Assembly (NCBI RefSeq): GCF_902809855.1
Contig: NZ_CADDWJ010000002.1
Coordinates: forward strand, 1,302,001 to 1,366,000
Reading direction: 5' to 3'
Length of the DNA: 64,000 nucleotides
Source of the DNA: Acinetobacter sp. Marseille-Q1618
Lineage (GTDB): Bacteria; Pseudomonadota; Gammaproteobacteria; Pseudomonadales; Moraxellaceae
The position numbers were made by a program, and so were the translations under genes. Below, one piece after another: positions 55,575 to 64,000 of this stretch; the first letter of the stretch is position 1; every line of letters starts with the position of its first letter. Under the pieces are notes generated by a model, which saw only the letters and a program-made list of their open reading frames with translations, searched no databases and had not been told where the DNA came from.

Positions 55575-57077
55575 TTACTTTGACAATTCAGCATTCAATC
55601 TCTCCCGAATCTCAGTCAAACAACATTCACGTAATAGTCGACCATTCTCAAATACAGTTTTTAATTCACCGTACTGCTCCTGTTCTATTGTTTGTTGATC
55701 AAACAACTCAAACCCATTTTTAGTTTTCTCAACACGGAGCAAGCCTTTGGCTGATTTTTTAGTCCCTGAATCGGTTGCAGGGTCTTTAAATAATTCACGA
55801 GCCACACCATTGACTTGTCCCCAAGTCGCTTTGACCGCAAAGCCAAAAGTATCACGAGTCATGTAGTTATAAGTATAACTACCGATACCAAAAACCAAAT
55901 TGTTAGATGCAAAACCTTTCGCTTCTAAGCCTTGTAAAATTCTTAGTGCGCGGTCTAAAGTAATTGAATCACCATAAATTAAGCCGACACGCTCATTCAA
56001 AACCTTATAGCCTTTTTCTGTAATCGTCCCACCAAAGATTTCCCATAAACATTCAACGGCACCTTTAAAAGCAGGGCTACCAATTTCCGCGTCAGCGTCA
56101 CCACAAATGATTTTTACGGGATCGCCAGAGTCTGGACGAAACACTAATTTTGCTAAGCCCAAAGCATTTGGCTGACGTGCTAAGATTTCAGCTTTGAGTT
56201 CAACGCTAAACTCCGTAATCACTCGCCAAAAATCCCATGTATCCGATACGATACTGACTACACCAGATGGATAAAGTTCAGTGATTAATCGTCTAAATGT
56301 ATCAATTTCACGTTCTTCGCTGCCCATACACATGACACTATGCTCAGTCGCAGGGACGGATACACCTACGATACCCTCAGCATTGTAATATTCTTCAGCA
56401 TAATCAATGGCTGACACGGCATCTGTACCAATAAAACTAGTAAGATGCCCCACACCATTTTGGCTTGCATCATAAATGCCACTCATGCCACGACTACTAA
56501 AATCATGTCCTTGTATAGAAACAAAATCGAGTGGTGCACCAGTTTTTATAGCATATTCAGTGAGTAGACGTTTGTACTCAAAAGCAATGCTGGCTGTAGT
56601 GCAACTTTTCCAAAGTTCTGCACTTAATACTGTTTCTAAATAATTGGTGAGCCAGAAAAATTCAGGCAAAGTATTTACAATGGTCAAAACAGGTACACGC
56701 ATATTGACACGATTGCCTTCTTCTAAGGCTTTTATTTTAATTGGTAAATAGCCCAAGTCATGCAACGCTTCAATGTGATCAACTGGAATTGCACCATCAC
56801 CCAATGCTGTATCCATACGACGCTTATAGGCTGAAACGACTTTGGCTTTGTCTTGCTGAAAAAAGCCATCATTCCATGTATCTATTAAAAAGTGTTTAAT
56901 AAACCCTTGTAAGCCAAAGAATACGATTTTATCATCAAAGTCAGGCAGCATTTTTGCCAAACGAGATGAACGCGGTGTAAAGTTGGCATAGACATATTCT
57001 GTACCCGCAGGGTATTGGCGTCTGTGATCTGCTTTATAAAAGTCTATTGCATTTAATGGGTTGATTCTCAAGCTCAT
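55575..57077 (-). CDS. nadV: Nicotinamide phosphoribosyltransferase
   Basis: A 500-residue NAMPT-family enzyme that makes NMN from nicotinamide and PRPP, the first step of one-step nicotinamide salvage. Family blocks are YKADHRRQYP near the start, DFSSRGMSG (about 190), SVPATEHSVMCMG (about 228), SDTWDFWR (about 262), RPDSGDPV (about 295) and LIYGDSITLDR (about 350). The preceding gene encodes a PRPP-synthetase-like protein 22 bases away, and nrtR follows. The pair probably supplies its own PRPP. The same gene pair is carried by some large phages. Confidence 0.96.
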   Translation of the reverse strand: MSLRINPLNAIDFYKADHRRQYPAGTEYVYANFTPRSSRLAKMLPDFDDKIVFFGLQGFIKHFLIDTWNDGFFQQDKAKVVSAYKRRMDTALGDGAIPVDHIEALHDLGYLPIKIKALEEGNRVNMRVPVLTIVNTLPEFFWLTNYLETVLSAELWKSCTTASIAFEYKRLLTEYAIKTGAPLDFVSIQGHDFSSRGMSGIYDASQNGVGHLTSFIGTDAVSAIDYAEEYYNAEGIVGVSVPATEHSVMCMGSEEREIDTFRRLITELYPSGVVSIVSDTWDFWRVITEFSVELKAEILARQPNALGLAKLVFRPDSGDPVKIICGDADAEIGSPAFKGAVECLWEIFGGTITEKGYKVLNERVGLIYGDSITLDRALRILQGLEAKGFASNNLVFGIGSYTYNYMTRDTFGFAVKATWGQVNGVARELFKDPATDSGTKKSAKGLLRVEKTKNGFELFDQQTIEQEQYGELKTVFENGRLLRECCLTEIRERLNAELSK

Positions 57078-57099
57078 TTTTATTCTCCAACGTTTTTAA

Positions 57100-57987
57100 T
57101 TATTTGTGTGTACTAAAGTCAATAACAGTAAGTTTTTCATTTACAGTTTGTTCAATGCTATTGGTGGTAAAAATTTGATCGACCAATCCTTCAAAAAGCT
57201 GAAAACCTTTACTGAAAATGCCATGTGTCACATATAAAACCACATGTTCACATTTCAACTTTTTTAATTCTTCGGCAATGCCTTTAAATGTTGCACCTCC
57301 ATCACAAATATCATCAGTAATCACCGCAACTTTGCCGCTTAAATCTGTCGCATTAACATGAGCGTTGATGATTTTTCCCGTTTCAGGATGACGTTTTTTA
57401 TCACAATAAATGATTTCAATGTCATTCGTTCTTAGGCGATTTATTGCCTGAGCAATATAATTTGTACGTTGTTTTGCACCCGCATCAGGGCAGATTAGTA
57501 CGCTATTGTCTGTTGTTAAAATTTTAGTTAATTCATTACATTGCAGAATAATAGTGCTGGGTTGCACATTTTCAATGTTTAAAAAGCAGGTATTTTCATG
57601 CAGTAGTTTTTCAGTCACAGCACTATGAGCATCCCAAACTGTGATTGACTTACGTTGTTGCGGAAATTGTTCAGCATTGATGTTGAGCAGCTTACTCATG
57701 ATGTCAAGCGAAAATGCCTGACCTACCGCACAGATACGATCTTGGCGTGCATAAGGAAAGTAGGGGATTTCTAAATCAATGCTTATACCTTGATTTAATA
57801 AAATATTTTCAACTAATAAATAATCCATTAAATCTTGGCTATTATTGATTTTTGCTTGTATTTGAACCTGTTCTGATAAGGTTTTTAAAATCTCTGTTGC
57901 AATATGTATGTGACGTTCACCACCTGCAAACTGCATACTTTTTATCGTGGTTAAATTATTGTTTACATCTTTAATTTGGATAGGCAT
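57100..57987 (-). CDS. Ribose-phosphate pyrophosphokinase-like protein paired with nadV
   Basis: A 295-residue PRPP-synthetase-family protein, shorter than the usual housekeeping enzyme (about 315). It keeps the catalytic segment LEIPYFPYARQDR (about 73-85) and the PRPP loop VITDDICDGGATF (about 217-229), but the N-terminal loop reads FAGGERHIH and not the housekeeping FSDGE. Together with the link to nadV this marks it as the salvage-associated type. It should make PRPP for NadV. Related phage enzymes instead pyrophosphorylate ADP-ribose; which reaction applies here cannot be decided by eye. Confidence 0.88.
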   Translation of the reverse strand: MPIQIKDVNNNLTTIKSMQFAGGERHIHIATEILKTLSEQVQIQAKINNSQDLMDYLLVENILLNQGISIDLEIPYFPYARQDRICAVGQAFSLDIMSKLLNINAEQFPQQRKSITVWDAHSAVTEKLLHENTCFLNIENVQPSTIILQCNELTKILTTDNSVLICPDAGAKQRTNYIAQAINRLRTNDIEIIYCDKKRHPETGKIINAHVNATDLSGKVAVITDDICDGGATFKGIAEELKKLKCEHVVLYVTHGIFSKGFQLFEGLVDQIFTTNSIEQTVNEKLTVIDFSTHK

Positions 57988-58177
57988 TTTTAATACTCTT
58001 TAAAGTGGCTTATTGCCAATAAATATATAGTGTCATAAAGCCTATTAATATAGCAATTCTAATTTACAAAAATTAACACTGTTATCATGCGGACTAAGAA
58101 ACAACTGAATTTAAATTTAGAATATTTTAATTATCAAAATGATATCTTGGTTTTTCTAATTTTAGAACCAGTATAAA

Positions 58178-58203
58178 TAAAAATGGCGACATCAATGTCG
58201 CCA
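58178..58203 (-). terminator. Terminator of the Sel1 protein gene
   Basis: Stem TGGCGACAT (58184-58192) with ATGTCGCCA (58195-58203), nine perfect pairs, followed on the minus strand by a T-run. Confidence 0.9.
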
Positions 58204-58221
58204 CTCAAATGATCAGTAAAA

Positions 58222-59016
58222 CTATTTTTTAGCTGGTGCTTTGGCTTGCTCAGCAATCATTTTATTGATCGCGTCTAATGATTCTTTTGCATTTGGAATA
58301 TTTTCTTTGACCATTGCTTCATAGATCTTTTTCGCTTCTGGCAGGTTCTGTGCAATCACATCACCTTTTGCCATCATATTTGCGATAGCAACAAGTGCAG
58401 GAATATAGCCTTTTTGTGCTAAGCCCTGAATCGTGGTGATACCTTGCTGTAAGGATTTGGTATTTCTATTTTTTAAACCCTGTTTAATATCATATAAAGC
58501 TTTGTAATGTATGGCTTGCATATTACCCTTTTTAATTAAAGGATCTAGTTTTTGCAATGCCAATTGATCGGAAGCTGGTTTATCATCTGCAAAGAGTAAA
58601 AATGCATATTCAGTGGTTGCATCATCAAAACCTTGTTTAGATGATTTTTCTAAATATTGACGAGCTTTAGCTTGATCTTGTTTTACGCCCAACTCGCCTG
58701 TTTGATAGGCTTTGGCAAGTGCATAACTGGCAACTGAATAACCTTTATCAGAAGACTGCTGATAGTATTGCAGCGCTTTCTTTTTATCTACAGGTGTACC
58801 TTGACCTGCTTGAGTGAGAAAAGCCAAGTTATATAAAGCTTGAGCATCACCTGTTTTAGCAAGGATTTCAAGTTCTTTATATGCAGCGTTATAATCTTTC
58901 TTTTGAATCAATTGTTCAACTTTAGCGAATTTTGGATCGACAGGAGCGGCTTGTGGTGCTGCAAATGCAGTTGCACAAGAAATGCTGAGTAAAGCAGAAA
59001 GTAGAATTTTTTTCAT
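58222..59016 (-). CDS. Exported Sel1-repeat protein
   Basis: A 264-residue periplasmic protein: signal peptide to about residue 20 (AFAAPQ), then a helical solenoid of Sel1/TPR-type repeats, best seen in AKTGDAQALYNLAFLTQAGQG, DKGYSVASYALAKAYQTGEL and SKQGFDDATTEYAFLLF (about 50-140), and a Lys-rich end. ATG 59016 gives the usual signal start; GTG 59022 is two codons earlier. The role is probably protein binding in the envelope. It is not an obvious paralogue of the Sel1 protein at 43728 beyond the repeats. Confidence 0.88.
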   Translation of the reverse strand: MKKILLSALLSISCATAFAAPQAAPVDPKFAKVEQLIQKKDYNAAYKELEILAKTGDAQALYNLAFLTQAGQGTPVDKKKALQYYQQSSDKGYSVASYALAKAYQTGELGVKQDQAKARQYLEKSSKQGFDDATTEYAFLLFADDKPASDQLALQKLDPLIKKGNMQAIHYKALYDIKQGLKNRNTKSLQQGITTIQGLAQKGYIPALVAIANMMAKGDVIAQNLPEAKKIYEAMVKENIPNAKESLDAINKMIAEQAKAPAKK

Positions 59017-59263
59017 TAACACATAACCTTTTTAATCATTTCTTCCTGAAAGAAATTTTTTAGTTTTCAACGAATATAATCATAAGTGTTATAAAAATAG
59101 GAATAAAGGTTTATAGGTCGTGTTTTCTTTAATTTTTGTATGGGAATGTGAGTATCTGAAATTTTTTGCATTTAAATGCAATACACCAACTATTTGATAT
59201 TTGCTTCAATTAAATATTTATTTTTACTCATTTATTTATGAACTTAAAAGTTTAATTCGGCAT

Positions 59264-59297
59264 AACTCACCTGAAAAAGCTCATTTTCAGATGAGTT
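59264..59297 (-). terminator. Hairpin after the VIT-domain gene
   Basis: Two 14-base arms (59264-59277 and 59284-59297) pair with one G-U mismatch and a six-base loop, 20 bases past the stop of the large minus-strand gene. The U-run is inside the arm, so it may terminate or protect the 3' end. The rest of the gap 59017-59316 shows no gene. Confidence 0.7.
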
Positions 59298-59316
59298 GTA
59301 ACTTCATAATGGCTTC

Positions 59317-62256
59317 TTAATTTACAGTAAATTTACCAATTAAAACCGCACCATCTTCACCTGTTTGTAGCCTTTCTTTGGTCATTTTTACGCGTAAAAT
59401 TTCTTCACTTTGTTTGTTCGTGCCCCAATGGCGAATTAATCGCACGAAAGCGGTTGTTGGCCCTGTCACAATCTGCTGACGATCACCGTAATAATGCGCT
59501 TTTATACGATATTCACCTTTCATAGGTTGCTTGAGCCAGAATGCTTCTGGACCATATCCCCCTGTAAAGTCATTGGAAATTTTACCGCCTTGTACACTGT
59601 TACGATGTGCATAAAAGGTTTTTTCATTATTTGGATCAATCACCCATAAATCCATGTCAGAATTATCACTGTCCCATGTTAAAACCACTCGGATACCGAC
59701 AGGCAGATTGCGGATTAACTTTTTATCTATGTCCTGAATAGCGGCACTATTCGGTGCTTGATGTATTATATTATTCAACTCATCTGTCGCAATGAGATGG
59801 ATACCACCAAAACGTCGATCCCATTCATTGCTGACCACATGATACATCGTACGAATAGCATCATCATATTGTTTATTTTCCGCATATGCCAAGGCTAAAT
59901 CACGCCAAGATTGTGGTTCTTCCTCTGCTATTTTCAGGACTTTTTGATAAATCACAATCGCATCTTGATACTGCTTTAATAACATCAATTGTTGTCCTAA
60001 CAGGCGTAAGACATGACGATTTTCAAGATTCAATTCAGCAAGGTTAGAAATAACTAAAACCGCTTCATCATTTAAACCTTTTTGTCTGAATATTTCGGCA
60101 ACAGTTAAGTAAAATGAAGGATTATTTAAGTTATTTGCACGTTCATCTAAATAGACTTGATAGGCGTATTGTTTGCTTGCTTTATCTAAGCGTGTCACAT
60201 ACGGTGCATCTTCTTTCCATGGCTGAATTTCAATTTTAATATTTTGATTTTCAATATTCTTTTTGCTTTGAGAAATACGAGAAGTTGTCGTTTCTGCAAC
60301 TGCATCCGCAGCGTATTCAGCCGATGCTGCTTGTGGTGCAGGGGCTATAGGTGCAGGTGCAACAGGTTCGATCGGTGCAACTTCTACTACAGGTGCATTA
60401 CGATTTAAACGTTGCTGTAGTTTTTCAACCAATGGCTGTTTAACTTTTTGTTTAGGAAAATCAGTTTCCCACCATTGTTGATGTGCTTGATATTCCTGAA
60501 TACTTTGATTAAGGGCTTGTTGTTGCTTTTGTTGTAAGCTGTCTTTTTTCTGTTGAATACGTTGTTCGTATTCAGCTCTCAGGCTTGCTGGGGGAGTGAT
60601 TTCATACTGCACATAGTCATCTAGATTTTCTAATACAATCAATGATGTATTTGGCGTGACAATATTAAAATCTTGTGCAATATTTTGAATTTGTTGTTGA
60701 TTTAGGGATGCTTGCGGCAAAAGCTCGGCAACTTTTTGTTTTGCCCATAATGCTGCAATTTGTTGACTGTTCACACTATTTTTAAATGACATTTCAAGAT
60801 TCTGAATTTGTGTACCATTTTGTAGTTTGAGTTTTAGTTTGGCTTGATCCCCGATCACAGATGAATATTTTCCGAAGATGCGAACTATGCCATTTTCAGG
60901 AAAGTAGGAAGGTACATATAATTCACTGACGCCAGTACCATCGACCTGAATTAAACGACTCTGATCATGAAGCAATGCATGTTGTGCTTGTTTAAATTCC
61001 ATCGGATTGTGCCAAGATAGATATTGTCCCTGATTTTTTTCAGCGAGCTGGCGAAGTTGTTGTGTGTTTAATGTATTGGCGTTGCCCTGAATACTATATA
61101 AGCGCTGGTTTTGATTCAGTTGGATATTTTGCGAAGTCCCATAATTTTCTAAGCCGTCACTGAACAGTAAATATTCTTGAATATTTTTATTGTTTTTCCA
61201 GTTTGAAAGGTTGGTTGCGCCGTCATAAACCACATTTTCTAAATATTTTTTGAGCGTTGACCAGTCCCCATTCTTAATTTTAAAACTTTGTGGGGGCGAT
61301 GTTCTATGACGCAATAATGTCAGCTCAACATCGGCATTTTGCACTTTTTGAAAATAATCATCCAGTAAAGCCAGCTCACTGTCTAGATCACGCTGTCGTG
61401 CAGACAGCGAGACATCCCATAAAATCCCAATACTTTGTGGAAGTTGTCGGGCTTGTGATATTGCATTTACAGGAATTTCCACATAGAAATAATCAGCGTT
61501 TTTAAAGTGTTGTGTAAAAAGCTGTGCTTGCTGGCTATTTGGAAGGTAAATATCAATGTGTTTGAGTGCGGTAAGTTTTGGATTTTTAAGCGTTGCACTA
61601 TAGCTATTTTGCGCATTGTTTTTAAAACTGAGTTGGTCGCTTTGGGGCGCATTTTCGATACCTTTTATATTTACATCAAGCTGATAGCTTTCAACCTGAT
61701 TGGCAAATTGTAAGGGTAAACGATATAGCTTTCCTTGCGCTGTATTAGATAACGTTTGTTGATAACGGATACGGACTGTTCGTGTCCCTTGTGCAGGAAT
61801 TGGATAAACACGGAGTTTAAAATTATTGCCTTGAGTTTGTTCAAGCAGTGCTGGGTCTACATTACGTCGCTCTATTGCCTCAAATACTTGCTGACCTTTG
61901 GCTTTAGGTACGGGCACAGCATCACGCATTTCGCCATTGATGTCTAAAGCAAGTGCAGTAATTTGCTGTCCTTCTTGTAATGGAAATTCTAAATTTCCCT
62001 CAAGTGGGCGACTGTTGGGATTATACAATTGCATTTCCAAAGTCGTTTCAGCTAAACCATTGATGATTTCAACTTGGGTTTTTACATTTTTTAGCTGAAT
62101 AGCCACTTCATTTTTTGCAGTGACGATCTGAATCGGACGAGGAATAATTTCCACAGGTGTGGTCGCAATACGTGGTTGTATGATTACATCTTTGGCAGTG
62201 GAAAACGTGAAAGGTGTCAGGCTTAACATCAAGCAGGTGATCAGATTCTTTTTCAT
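59317..62256 (-). CDS. VIT/vWA domain protein with TPR and DUF2135 C-terminus
   Basis: A 979-residue exported protein with a rare domain order. The signal peptide covers about residues 1-22. A VIT domain follows (about 40-170, with LEFPLQEGQQITALALDING and YPIPAQGTRTVRIRYQQ in blocks). Then comes a vWA-like domain whose metal site reads DVSLS (281-285), a Gln-rich coiled stretch (about 555-590), a Pro/Ala linker, TPR-like repeats (about 700-820), and a DUF2135/YfaP-like beta domain (about 845-975, LTWDSDNSDMDLWVIDP). VIT+vWA pairs resemble inter-alpha-trypsin inhibitor heavy chains. The role is probably binding or protease-related in the periplasm; nothing more can be said. Confidence 0.88.
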   Translation of the reverse strand: MKKNLITCLMLSLTPFTFSTAKDVIIQPRIATTPVEIIPRPIQIVTAKNEVAIQLKNVKTQVEIINGLAETTLEMQLYNPNSRPLEGNLEFPLQEGQQITALALDINGEMRDAVPVPKAKGQQVFEAIERRNVDPALLEQTQGNNFKLRVYPIPAQGTRTVRIRYQQTLSNTAQGKLYRLPLQFANQVESYQLDVNIKGIENAPQSDQLSFKNNAQNSYSATLKNPKLTALKHIDIYLPNSQQAQLFTQHFKNADYFYVEIPVNAISQARQLPQSIGILWDVSLSARQRDLDSELALLDDYFQKVQNADVELTLLRHRTSPPQSFKIKNGDWSTLKKYLENVVYDGATNLSNWKNNKNIQEYLLFSDGLENYGTSQNIQLNQNQRLYSIQGNANTLNTQQLRQLAEKNQGQYLSWHNPMEFKQAQHALLHDQSRLIQVDGTGVSELYVPSYFPENGIVRIFGKYSSVIGDQAKLKLKLQNGTQIQNLEMSFKNSVNSQQIAALWAKQKVAELLPQASLNQQQIQNIAQDFNIVTPNTSLIVLENLDDYVQYEITPPASLRAEYEQRIQQKKDSLQQKQQQALNQSIQEYQAHQQWWETDFPKQKVKQPLVEKLQQRLNRNAPVVEVAPIEPVAPAPIAPAPQAASAEYAADAVAETTTSRISQSKKNIENQNIKIEIQPWKEDAPYVTRLDKASKQYAYQVYLDERANNLNNPSFYLTVAEIFRQKGLNDEAVLVISNLAELNLENRHVLRLLGQQLMLLKQYQDAIVIYQKVLKIAEEEPQSWRDLALAYAENKQYDDAIRTMYHVVSNEWDRRFGGIHLIATDELNNIIHQAPNSAAIQDIDKKLIRNLPVGIRVVLTWDSDNSDMDLWVIDPNNEKTFYAHRNSVQGGKISNDFTGGYGPEAFWLKQPMKGEYRIKAHYYGDRQQIVTGPTTAFVRLIRHWGTNKQSEEILRVKMTKERLQTGEDGAVLIGKFTVN

Positions 62257-62412
62257 AGTTGTAAGTTCTTAAAAATAAATATTTATGTGTGTTTATACAG
62301 TGTAATTGCTAAAGTAAATGTTGCGGTGAAGTGATTTTTACAAACGGATCAGTTTAATATATCCGAAAAAAGCTGAGTGACAAATTGCATATTTTATATA
62401 TTATTTTACAAC

Positions 62413-62437
62413 ATGGAGAGTGATGATCACGCTCCAT
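62413..62437 (-). terminator. Hairpin after the DsbC-like gene
   Basis: Arms ATGGAG and GTGAT pair with ATCAC and CTCCAT around one mismatch and a one-base centre (62413-62437), 18 bases past the stop. No long U-run follows on the minus strand. Confidence 0.5.
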
Positions 62438-62454
62438 TATTTTATTTTAAACGA

Positions 62455-63153
62455 CTATTTTAAAAGCGCTTCTAAGTCGGCTGCGCTACGAATACCCGAA
62501 ATACGTGTTCCGTCTTTTAAGAAGAAGGTCGGTGTACCACTGATATCAAGTTGTTTGCCCAATGCTGCAATTTGGGGAATAGGTGAGGTACAATTGATGG
62601 CTTTATTCGGCTGCTTTTTATTCAGTGTATAATCAAGCCATGCTTGATACGGGTTTTTTGAACACCAAATTTGGTTAGAAATATTGACTGCATTTGGATG
62701 CAAAGATGGAATCGGATATAGGAATAAATACACGGTCAAGTTATCAATTTTTTGTATTTCATGCTCAAGTTTTTGGCAATACGGACAGTCAGGATCACTA
62801 AATAAATAGATCACCCGTTCGCCTTTACCTTTCACATGTTTAATGGCTTGATCTAAAGGCAGTTTTGCTATGTTAATTTTACTTAACGTTTGCATGCTTT
62901 CTTCAGTTAAGTTTTTTTGTTGTTTGAGATCAATCAAGTTTCCAACAAAAAAGTATTTTGCTTCATCCGTTGTATAGACAATACGCCCACCCATATACAC
63001 CTCATAAATATCTTTAACAGGTGATGTTGTAACGGATTTAACAGGAATGTCAGGGAAGTTTTGTTTAAGATTTTGTTCAACGGTTTTGATATCTGCATGG
63101 CTTGCAGTGAGTGCAAAAAAACTAAGAGAAAGGGCAGTGAACCATGTTTTCAT
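62455..63153 (-). CDS. DsbC-like thiol:disulfide interchange protein
   Basis: A 232-residue periplasmic thioredoxin-fold protein. The signal peptide runs to about residue 20 (ASHADI), then a DsbC-type N-terminal dimerisation domain (about 21-80, with IYEVYMGGRIVYTTDEAKYFFVG in blocks), a linker helix, and the catalytic CPYC in SDPDCPYCQK (about 112-121), with the cis-Pro loop SGTPTFF near residue 205. It should correct wrong disulfides in the periplasm, kept reduced by DsbD. ATG 63153 is chosen because the upstream in-frame stretch would destroy the signal peptide. Confidence 0.92.
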   Translation of the reverse strand: MKTWFTALSLSFFALTASHADIKTVEQNLKQNFPDIPVKSVTTSPVKDIYEVYMGGRIVYTTDEAKYFFVGNLIDLKQQKNLTEESMQTLSKINIAKLPLDQAIKHVKGKGERVIYLFSDPDCPYCQKLEHEIQKIDNLTVYLFLYPIPSLHPNAVNISNQIWCSKNPYQAWLDYTLNKKQPNKAINCTSPIPQIAALGKQLDISGTPTFFLKDGTRISGIRSAADLEALLK

Positions 63154-63245
63154 GATAAAGCTCGAAAATAGAATAGATTTATATAGGCTTAGTGGCAGTA
63201 AACAATATAGCTTATTCTTACAGTAAATAAAGCAATGCCACCAAT

Positions 63246-63581
63246 TCAATACAGTGTATTTTCATCTAAATACGGCGTTACGACTGCTTGTAAAAGTTCG
63301 ATTAATTCTTCATCCATATAATGATAATCATCAGGAATATCGAGCACGACAATCTTTTTGTGTTGTAGTTGTTGAGGAAATTTTTGTTTGATGTTCTGCT
63401 TGTGTTTATGTTCCATCACAAAAATCAGGTCAGCCCAAGCGATATCTTGGCTTGAAATAGTATGTTGAGCCTGTCTGCTTGTACCTGCAGAACGAGTAGA
63501 AATGCCATAACCTACTGCAAAGACCCGCTCAGCAGTAGGACTGCGCCATTGATTACGGCTACAAATAAATAGTGTTTTAAT
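63246..63581 (-). CDS. Low-molecular-weight protein tyrosine phosphatase-like protein, ATT start
   Basis: A 111-residue protein. The phosphate loop is CSRNQWRS (Cys7 to Arg13), the Cx5R(S/T) signature of low-molecular-weight tyrosine phosphatases. Other family-like parts are RSAGTS, IAWADLIFVME and a possible general acid in LDIPDD. At 111 residues it is shorter than the classic 150-residue enzyme. No ATG, GTG or TTG lies in frame before the phosphate loop; upstream the frame is closed by a TAA. An AAGGA site stands six bases before ATT 63581, so ATT is the likely start. It follows the cobalamin adenosyltransferase gene by 55 bases. Confidence 0.8.
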   Translation of the reverse strand: MKTLFICSRNQWRSPTAERVFAVGYGISTRSAGTSRQAQHTISSQDIAWADLIFVMEHKHKQNIKQKFPQQLQHKKIVVLDIPDDYHYMDEELIELLQAVVTPYLDENTLY

Positions 63582-63636
63582 GGTATTTCCTTGATAACTT
63601 AAATGAAGAAAAACACCTTGTTATTTACTAAGTGTT

Positions 63637-63999
63637 TTAAATCGTTTCATTGATATTCTTTTGCCACAACACTTCACTACCACCTTCAGCACGTTGTAAG
63701 GTACGTGAGGCGACAAAGAACCAATCAGACAAACGATTGAGCAGTTGTAAAGCAGTAGCTTGAATATTTTGATCACGTGTATGTACAGTCATTAAACTTC
63801 TTTCTGCACGGCGACATACAGCACGTGCTTGATGGGCATAACTGCAAACAATCGTCCCTGATGGCAAAATAAAATCTTTAAGCATCGGTAACGCTTCATT
63901 CATATGATCAATTTCTTTTTCAAGAAACTCTACACAAAGTGGTTGCAGCATGGTGTAGTTAGGAATACAAACTTCACCGCCTAAATCAAATAACCAATG
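63637..63999 (-). CDS. Cob(I)alamin adenosyltransferase, PduO type (5' end missing)
   Basis: The C-terminal 120 residues of a PduO-type ATP:corrinoid adenosyltransferase, which makes adenosylcobalamin from cob(I)alamin. The frame stays open to the window end, where it reads HWLFDLGGEV, so the gene begins outside. Diagnostic blocks are FILPSGT, HQARAVCRRAERSL (the ATP- and cobalamin-binding helix) and LNRLSDWFFVASR near the end. The final residues are acidic-basic and variable. The downstream neighbour on the same strand is the small phosphatase-like gene. Confidence 0.93.
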   Translation of the reverse strand, partial: HWLFDLGGEVCIPNYTMLQPLCVEFLEKEIDHMNEALPMLKDFILPSGTIVCSYAHQARAVCRRAERSLMTVHTRDQNIQATALQLLNRLSDWFFVASRTLQRAEGGSEVLWQKNINETI

Positions 64000-64000
64000 T

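Noticed and set aside
57988..58177. NrtR operator upstream of the prs-like gene
   Set aside because: I looked for an inverted repeat in this leader and found only weak AT-rich symmetry; no site can be named with confidence.

Overview
The window is one contiguous piece of a chromosome, AT-rich by eye, with tightly packed genes. It looks like the genus Acinetobacter. The strongest sign is a glycosyltransferase locus lying exactly between ilvE and aspS, which is where Acinetobacter keeps its lipooligosaccharide outer-core (OCL) locus. A monomeric NADP isocitrate dehydrogenase, a glnE-ilvE pair and a GtrOC1/Pda1-type start to the glycan locus agree with this. The species cannot be fixed from the sequence alone.

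Region 1 (2-11328, + strand) is the downstream half of an aryl-polyene (APE) cluster. It holds an ammonia-lyase cut by the window edge, a thioesterase, a LolA-like carrier, an MMPL exporter, a flavin halogenase-like oxidoreductase, a DUF3261 lipoprotein, two ketosynthases, a hotdog dehydratase, a ketoreductase, a small exported protein and a Sfp-type phosphopantetheinyl transferase. Many genes overlap by a few bases, so they are probably co-transcribed. The expected product is an aryl head joined to a conjugated polyene acid, built on carrier protein and moved to the outer membrane.

Region 2 (11399-26020) is housekeeping: secF, secD and yajC (with a hairpin terminator between yajC and secD), tgt, tRNA-Leu(CAA), queA, icd, a 1.07-kb AT-rich gap, an orphan soluble histidine kinase, glnE and ilvE.

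Region 3 (26109-36455) is the OCL-type locus: an ELM1-family glycosyltransferase, a polysaccharide deacetylase, a three-gene minus-strand block (GT32, GT2, ParB-like), a plus-strand block (GT25, HtrL/YibB type, a broken capsule-synthesis-type transferase, a very AT-rich GT2, a second GT25) and an O-antigen-ligase-like membrane protein. Mixed strands, a decayed gene and uneven base composition suggest mosaic assembly.

Region 4 (36702-49211) has a small membrane protein, aspS, a DUF4184 membrane protein, a Zur-box-controlled ZnuD-like zinc receptor with a His-rich loop, a phospholipase D-like protein, a Sel1 protein, an RcnB-like protein, a PsiE-like protein, a two-hotdog acyl-CoA thioesterase and two tandem paralogous lipoproteins. 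The first of these lipoproteins carries a frameshift inside its signal peptide.

Region 5 (49342-64000, all minus strand) holds sbcD-sbcC, a decayed VOC gene, nrtR, nadV with a PRPP-synthetase-like partner (NAD salvage), a Sel1 protein, a VIT/vWA/TPR/DUF2135 protein, a DsbC-like isomerase, a small tyrosine phosphatase-like gene that seems to start at ATT, and the C-terminal part of a cobalamin adenosyltransferase cut by the window end. I see no CRISPR array, insertion sequence, phage or integron.
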